A stretch of DNA of 64,000 nucleotides from Arcuatula senhousia (Eukaryota; Mollusca; Bivalvia; Mytilida; Mytilidae), in assembly GCA_963971305.1 (NCBI GenBank), contig OZ020303.1:61690867-61754866 (forward strand), read 5' to 3'. The position numbers were made by a program, and so were the translations under genes. The first letter of the stretch is position 1, and the number at the start of each line of letters is the position of its first letter. Below the pieces are notes generated by a model that saw only the letters and a program-made list of their open reading frames with translations, ran no database searches and was not told the DNA's origin. Shown piece after piece: positions 11,291 through 64,000 of the stretch.

Positions 11291-11490
11291 ATAGATGAAA
11301 ACCATTAAATGAAAGAAGGAAAGAGTTACCAATGGGGCATTCGAAGGTAAAAGTCTGAAAGGACAACGACAAAATCAGTAAACACGAAAGAGAACAGCGC
11401 TAAGAGACACAAAACATAAAACACACAAAATCAACCGAACAGAAATAAACAAAGTGAACTCAAGCCCTGTTCCTGCTTGCTATAGCGAAC
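11290..11490. repeat. Dispersed repeat 'H' (GGGGCATTCGAA...)
   Basis: CCAATGGGGCATTCGAAGGT, then AAAGGACAACGACAAAATCAG and ACACGAAAGAGAACA. Related sequence, mostly reversed, is seen at 22770-22900, 23905-24010 and 41915-42035 (TTCGAATGCCCCATTGGT). Class unknown. Confidence 0.5.
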
Positions 11491-11892
11491 TCGTCGCACT
11501 GCCAGTTTACCCAATGACAAACCAACATCTGCACGCATCTGAGAGATAGAAATCCCACGCATACGGTTGTCGATGAGCGCATGATGTCTTCCGTAAAATT
11601 TTGCAATTTTGTGAAAATAAACTTAGTCAAAGTAATTATGATTTTTTAATTCAAGACAGCCAAGGTACATTTGAGGTGAATATGCTAGGAGTCTGCATGG
11701 ACTGGGCAGGAGGAAGATAGCACAGTAAGGAAAAGCAAAAACAAACTGTAAAGCTTTTTATTCATTCGATTTTTGAATTGCTTAAATCGTTACAGCAAGC
11801 ATAACATTCTTAAAGCATGTTTCCGGTTTTAGCAGAATTTTGCGCTAAATGCTCAATTCGTGTATTTGAAGTTCACAAGAATGCTAATTCTT

Positions 11893-12700
11893 ATAAACTT
11901 TATAAGATATCTTATAAACTTTATGAGATATCTTATAAAAAATAATTTATAAGATATCTTATATATTTTAAAAGATATCTTATAAACTTTATGAGATATC
12001 TGATAAATTTTATAAGATATCTTATTTACTATATAAGATAGCTTTAAAAGAAAATATAAATTTATGGGTTATTTTGAAAAAGGCCTTATAAAAATATAAG
12101 ATATCTTTAAAGTTTATACGATATCTCATATACTTTATAAGATATCATATTAAATACATAAGAGATCTTATAATGTTTATAAGATATCTCGTAAACTTTA
12201 TGAGATATTTTATAAAAAAAACTTATAAGATATCTCATAAAATATATAAGATATATAATAAACTTTATGAGATATCTTATAAACTTATAGATATCTTATT
12301 ATTTTATCAGATATCTTCTAAGTTTTATACGATATCTTATAAATTATTCTATATGAGATATCTAATAATCTTTATAAGATATCTTATAAACTTTATGAGA
12401 TATCTTATATGTTTTATAAGATATCTTATTTGTTTAATAAGATATCTTATATATTTTTTATAAGATATTTCATATTTTTCATAAGATATCTTATAAACTT
12501 TATGAGATATCTTATATGTTTTATAAGATATCTTATTTGTTTTATAAGATATCTCATATTTTCATAAGATATATTATAAACTACCATTTATATGAGATAT
12601 CTTATATATTTAATAAGATATCTTATAAAGTATACGAGATATCTTATAAATTTTATGAGATATCTTTAAAGAGGAATAAATATAAATATGGCGTGCCATA
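11893..12700. repeat. Array of GATATC-centred palindromes, array 1
   Basis: Dozens of units close to TTTATAAGATATCTTATAAA (itself a perfect palindrome) repeat about every 21 bases. The right end is the boundary sequence AAAGAGGAATAAATATAAAT followed by ATGGCGTGCCATA (ends 12700). The same boundary occurs, inverted, at the left of array 2. The matching left boundary of array 1 is missing, so this copy looks truncated. ORFs across it (RYLICFIRYLI repeats) are by-products. Confidence 0.85.
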
Positions 12701-13460
12701 TGACCCATTTTTGTAGCAAATGACCATGTTGATTGAATAGCATTCTCATATTTTCCAAAAAAAGAAAAAAGGTGTTCAATATGTTTACCGATGTTTACGT
12801 TTTGAAGCGTATAGCACCTCATGTCGAAGTTGTCTGTTGCGAGATCGCTGGCCGTGTTAGATTCAATCATATGATTATATTCCAGAAAACAATGAGTCGC
12901 AGCTTATCAATGCCTTCAAAAGATTAATCGGATCGAATGTATGAAATTTTATGAAAATTCCTTGAGTGGTTGAGGAGTTTTGGATAAGAGATCAAACTGA
13001 AAGGCGTAGTGGACGAACATCCAGACCATTTATATTCAATCTGTGATAGGATACACACATCTAGTTTAAAGGGAAAGGGAGCTATCCGTTTGCGACACTT
13101 TGAATTCTTTTTTTTGACACAACTTATTGCGCCAGTGTTTATCGTTTGGGTCAACATGTATTTTGAAAGAGTAAAATCATACATCTTCATCTGGAGGTTT
13201 TGGCTTCTTTACAGATTTTACATATTAAACAGTTGTTGTTAAAACCCTGTATATATAGTTCCGAAAACTGCCGCGTTTCCGAACCACTAAAATGAAATAT
13301 GTGGCGCAATTGATACCTCGAAAAATATGTAGTTGGCGCACAATGACCCTTCCACAATGAATAACATTAGACTGATTTTTATTTGAAACAACCGACGCTG
13401 CTTGGGCGGCTAACCTGTCAGTCAAAATATTTACCCGGTGAGCATAACACCGTGGTTATT
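12701..13460. other. Intergenic DNA between array 1 and a palindrome
   Basis: No conserved protein or known repeat recognised; only short chance ORFs on both strands. Confidence 0.4.
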
Positions 13461-13469
13461 ATTAGTGAT

Positions 13470-13510
13470 ACCATGGAAGTATTAAATTGACAATTTAATA
13501 CTTCCATGGT
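13470..13510. repeat. Perfect 41-base palindrome
   Basis: Arms ACCATGGAAGTATTAAATTG (13470-13489) and its exact complement (13491-13510) around a single central base. The left arm is preceded by GAT and the right arm followed by GATAC; because the arm starts with AC, GATAC is present on both sides, as expected for a tiny foldback insertion. Confidence 0.9.
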
Positions 13511-13560
13511 GATACGAAGTTATATGTGAATAAAATGTACATTACGAGAACCATGAACTT

Positions 13561-13686
13561 ACAATACATTACATGCATCTGTATAACAATTAGATTTTAT
13601 ATAAAAGCTGACATATGTATATATACAATACATTACATGCATCTGTATAACAATTAGATTTTATATAAAAGCTGACATATGTATAA
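13561..13686. repeat. 64-base exact tandem duplication
   Basis: ACAATACATTACATGCATCT begins at 13561 and again at 13625. The two copies appear identical through ...GCTGACATATGTATA. A recent duplication. Confidence 0.9.
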
Positions 13687-14509
13687 ATCAGATTATACCC
13701 GGAAGAATATTATGAAATGATGAAATCATAGAGGATTACATGTTTAACGCCTTTACTGCAGGCTAAGACAGTAGACATTTCAGTTTAAAATTAAGTAACT
13801 CGGACACCATTCGGTTGTGATATGTAATTTTAGCTTGCTTGAAGCCAGTTTCAAGAAATAATTTATGAAAGGAAAGTTATATATAGAGCTAGTGTACAAT
13901 TTTTAAGTCTGGTAGATATGACTTTTTCTGTTCAATATAAAATCTTATTTTACAAATTCAAATTACAATTGCAATTTGAGTATATGTTGGAATATTTGAT
14001 TTGTCCATGAATAATCTGAGATCCAAACATATTGATGCTATGTCTTTTCTTTTTTTATGCTCTAGGCAATTCGCGTTTATGTTGCTGGGCTTTCAGTTCC
14101 CATGCAGGTCAAGGTTTTTAAGTCTTCTAACTCTTACTTTGTGGAAGAATTAGGCTTTTAAACTTTGACTAAGGATTGATTGATTGAATGATTGATGTTT
14201 GCATTGTGTCTTGTCGGCTATCTTTCAGCCATCATCAGGACAAAAACAAATTACTTGACTAAGGAAGACCCGAAGATACCACTTACTTTTAGTCCATGGT
14301 CATGAAGAGATCATTCAGAGAAATTGAATATTGCAATGACCTTGACTTGGTACAGGCATTTAAAAAAGAAATGAAGAAGGGTTAAACCATGTTTTAAAAC
14401 AAATCAAAGCAACGGTATTTTATAGCTGTTATTCAGCAATAAGTCGAAGAAAGTGCCACCTGTGGGTATAAATTTTGGATAAACAGCAATATTTTGATAT
14501 GATATCTAA

Positions 14510-15420
14510 AGAAGAATATTGCAAGTCCCAACTTATTGTACCATCCACGACATTGCAGAGAGAATAGCCAATGGAACCCAAGTCAACGTCTTACTCCTTA
14601 CTTTATGGCCAAGTCCCACATTTCACTCAGATTACTTCTCAAATTGGAATATAATTATACAAGGTTTACAAGAAAACCAACGACTTGATTCGTTCATTCA
14701 TCAACAACAGGAAACAACAAGTAAAATTGGAAGAGACGACGTCATCTGATGCACCAGCCTTATCAGGGATTCCCCAAGGCACCGTCTTGGGACCCCTCTA
14801 TTTTAAACATACATCAACGACATGTCACGGCCGAAACAGCTACATGTAATCAAACTCTTCGCTGATGACAATTTATCTTCTTTTCCGTACATTCAACAAC
14901 CAAACAGATAGTGACCTACTACAAAAAGACCTTAGTGCCTTGGAGACATAGGAAATAAATTGCAAATAAGTTTCAATGAAAAGAAGTGTATAGTCATCAG
15001 AGTCAAACCGAAGAAGGTCAAAGAACAGACACAAAATCCAAACATCATACAAATTCTACATGAACTTTGGACAATGCCGAAACGAGCTTATACCTCGGAC
15101 TGAGTTACAATCAGTGAAGCACTAGCAACCTAACTTGGGACATGCACTTGAAAGGGATGATGATACAAGTTCAAGGATGAATTGACTGAAGATCTATAGA
15201 CATCAACAAGAATCAGACATAGAAACAGTACCTTAAATGCCAAACGATAGAAGAAGACTTGGTTGATAAATATTTCCAGGAGAGAATAAGCTGCGAAATA
15301 TATGGACAATCATTCTCCCCAAAGATCATCAGGGATTGAAACCGGCTACCAACATTAGCAACTTCGGTCAAAACTGTAGATGGATTCAGGGTTGCCTGTC
15401 ATGCTCTGTTGTGATCTAAA
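14510..15420 (+). pseudogene. Decayed non-LTR retrotransposon reverse transcriptase
   Basis: Fragments of an RT reading frame can be followed across frameshifts and stops: FINNRKQQV, SGIPQGTVLGPL (14766 on), FADDN at about 14859-14873 (the F-A-D-D catalytic motif), and near the end RLPTLATSVKTVDGFR, typical of the C-terminus of Jockey/CR1-type RTs. A stop sits in the RDWNRLP-like segment (RD-stop-NRLP). A (ATTG)n tract lies upstream at 14175-14200. No intact ORF remains. It sits between the two palindrome arrays. Confidence 0.8.
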
Positions 15421-15434
15421 AAAACAACCGTATC

Positions 15435-16633
15435 TATGGCACGCCATATTTATATTTATTCCTCTTTAAAGATATCTCATAAAATCTATAAGATATCTCG
15501 TATACTTTATAAGATATCTTATTAAATATATAAGATATCTCATATAAATGGTAGTTTATAAGATATCTTATAAAACATATGAGATATCTTATAAAACATA
15601 TAATATATCTTATAAAACAAATAAGATATCTTATAAAACATATAAGATATCTCATAAAGTTTATAAGATATCTTATAAAGATTATTAGATATCTCATATA
15701 AAATAACTTATAAGATATCTTATAAAACTTATAAGATATCTTATAAAACTAAGAAGATATCTTATAAAGTTTATAAGATATCTCATAAAGTTTATTAGAT
15801 ATCTTATATATTTTATAAGATATCTTATAAGTTATTTTTTATAAGATATCTCATAAAGTTTACGAGATATCTTATAAACTTTATAAGATATCTCATAATC
15901 TTTATAAGATATCTAATAAACTTTATGAGATATCTTATATGTTTTATAAGATATCTAATATGTTTTATGAGATATCTTATATGTTTTATAAGATATCTCA
16001 TATGTTTTATAAGATATCTTATAAACTCCCATTTATATGAGATATCTTATATATTTAATAAGATATCTTATAAAGTATATGAGATATCTTATAAACTTTA
16101 TAAGATATCTTATATTTTTATAAGGCCTCTTTAAAGATATCTCATGAAATTTATAAGATATCTCATATACTTTATAAGATATCTCATAAAGTTTATAAGA
16201 TATCTGATAAACTTTATAAGATATCTTATAGAAAATAATTTATAAGATATCTCATATACATTATAAGATATCCTCTAAACATTATGAGATATCTTATAAA
16301 CTTTATCAGATATCTTATAAACATTGTGTTTAGTAGATATCTCATTTTCTTTTAAAGATATCTTATATATTAAATAAGATATCTTATAAAATTTATAAGA
16401 TATCTCATAAAGTTTATAAGATATCTTATAAAGTATATGAGATATCTTATAAATTATTTTTTATAAGATATCTCATAAAGTTTATAAGATATCTTATAAA
16501 GTTTATAAGATATCTTATAAACTTTATAAGATATCTTATAAAGTATATGAGATATCTTATAAAGTTTATGAGATATCTATAAAGTTTATGAGATATCTAT
16601 AAAGAGGAATAAATGTAAAAACGGCTTGCCATA
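15435..16633. mobile_element. Element with inverted ends filled by GATATC palindromes, array 2
   Basis: Left end TATGGCACGCCATATTTATA then TTTATTCCTCTTTA; right end AGAGGAATAAATGTAAAAAC then GGCTTGCCATA, i.e. inverted ends of about 35 bases. CGTATC lies immediately outside on both sides (15429-15434 and 16634-16639), a likely target-site duplication. The inside (15465-16600) is almost wholly 21-base-spaced palindromic units. This shows the array is the body of a transposable element, not a simple satellite. No transposase. Confidence 0.75.
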
Positions 16634-16648
16634 CGTATCTATTTTAAT

Positions 16649-16891
16649 TTACAATTGCGTCAGAGAACGAATGTGTTGCTCGACACGCGTCAAGTTCTCG
16701 TGGAGCCTTTGAACATTTGGAAACGAATCCAGTTCCCTACCTGGAAGGAGAAAAGGAATATCTTTATCTTCATCTTCATCTAGAAATGACAATAAAAAAC
16801 AAAACAATTGTCCCGTTGTCCCGTGTATGGGAGAGCAATACCCCATGCACGTTAAAAACCCCTTTGTAGAGTTCGATAAGAGTAGGCTCAA
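16649..16891 (-). other. Minus-strand ORF, unassigned
   Basis: 80 codons ending in a stop. Its second half (DEDEDKDIPFLLPGREL, then FPNVQRLHENLTRVEQHIRS) reads like real protein with an amphipathic end. The first half overlaps a repeat-like sequence (CCCATGCACGTTAAAAACCC, 16850-16869). Could be a terminal exon remnant or part of a mobile element. No homologue recognised. Confidence 0.25.
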
Positions 16892-17084
16892 TGGGGGCCG
16901 CTACAAAGGCCACACTCGCAATCTGCTAGCTGGAGAGGGATTAATATAAGCATTAAGCTTGTTTCCCAATCCAGGGTAAATATATATGTTTAAACTATAA
17001 AACAATTATAAAACTTTAATCGAATTTTTGATTTGTTGGGATATTAAAGAAAAGAAAAAGGGGGCAGTCTGAACAAAAGTATAC

Positions 17085-17116
17085 CATAGACCTGTATATA
17101 AATATACAGGTCTATG
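17085..17116. repeat. Short palindrome upstream of the USP gene
   Basis: CATAGACCTGTATAT (17085-17099) and its exact complement (17102-17116), two bases between the arms. Confidence 0.85.
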
Positions 17117-17428
17117 AGTATACACATTTTTATATTTAGAAAAATTCTTCAAAGAAGGGCTAATTAGAAAAGTAAGTCGGCCGGTCAGACCTCAACCCCC
17201 CCCCTCCCATTTCAAAAATGATACAACTCAACCTGATTTCAAATGGGGTATGTCAACAATTTTAAAACAATTAATGTTTGAACAGTAAAGTCCCTTCCCC
17301 ACCGGTTTATGGTCACTATGGTGTGTAGAAAAAATAGTAAAAAAATAGTAATTTGATTATGCCAAGTCCCCATACAGAGCCCCAAGATGACTAATCGGAC
17401 ATTTACGGACATTACCGCCAACGTTTAA

Positions 17429-17443
17429 CCAATCGGAACCAAT
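17429..17443 (+). promoter_or_regulatory. Two CCAAT boxes before the USP start codon
   Basis: AACCAATCGGAACCAATCAA holds two CCAAT pentamers 10 bases apart, about 50-65 bases before the ATG at 17493. CCAAT pairs bind NF-Y in animal promoters. Transcription would then start close to the ATG. No clear TATA box. Confidence 0.45.
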
Positions 17444-17492
17444 CAAATTTGGTTTTACATCGCAAACATTTACATTTCTGTCATTTCTGAAA

Positions 17493-64000
<46,508 letters not shown>

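Noticed and set aside
12173..12716. ORFs rich in RYLICFIRYLI repeats (also 15434-16134)
   Set aside because: They are translations of the GATATC palindrome arrays; composition and period follow the DNA repeat and occur on both strands.
14519..14749. Intact small gene of 76 codons
   Set aside because: It is one frame of the decayed RT; the RT motifs continue in other frames downstream.

Overview
The window looks like nuclear DNA of a bivalve mollusc, probably a mussel of the Mytilus type. This is an inference. It rests on AT-rich, intron-rich DNA, animal proteins split into short exons with GT/AG borders, a tRNA-headed SINE, non-LTR retrotransposon remains and a very dense load of short non-autonomous elements (the AGCTCACCTGG...CCAGGTGAGC and GTCTCGCC...GGCGAGAC families). 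I see no rRNA genes, CRISPR arrays, or bacterial or viral genes.

Two protein-coding genes can be assembled exon by exon, both incomplete at the window edges. (1) On the minus strand, 1-6456, is the 5' part of a gene with the DUF3715 (pseudo-PARP) domain shared by TASOR, TASOR2 and TEX15. Six exons with matching phases encode the domain, a seventh small one may carry the start codon, and the gene runs off the left edge. (2) On the plus strand, 17493-64000, is the single USP4/11/15-type ubiquitin hydrolase: 15 exons, 628 codons visible, with the order DUSP, UBL, linker, USP catalytic domain. It runs off the right edge before the catalytic His. The two genes are head to head, about 11 kb apart.

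Layout: 1-6.6 kb TASOR/TEX15-like exons, with a 174-bp tandem array and a MITE in its introns. 6.6-17.4 kb intergenic: an inverted-repeat element (about 6.9-8.15 kb), two arrays of GATATC-centred palindromes (11.9-12.7 and 15.4-16.6 kb) and a decayed reverse transcriptase between them. 17.5-21.4 kb USP exons 1-6. 21.4-51.2 kb is a single intron of about 29.8 kb, filled with mobile elements, many nested. 51.2-54.2 kb exons 7-10. 54.2-62.5 kb introns 10 and 11, with further nested elements, and exon 11. 62.5-64 kb exons 12-15.

The most unusual content is the mobile DNA. At least four short-element families (here called A, B, C and D) share one plan. Each starts next to a T-run with a 5' hairpin, followed by a CGTC-type triplet or CCGT-type tract, then tandem units (about 150-180 bp in B, C and D), and near the 3' end a complementary copy of part of the hairpin arm. 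They insert into each other in both directions (A in B at 33 kb; B in A, itself inside a third element, at 58.5-62.1 kb). Several other elements have clear target-site duplications, which makes insertion order readable. A TASOR/TEX15-class gene, whose vertebrate relatives silence transposons, lies next to this load; any link is only a hypothesis.
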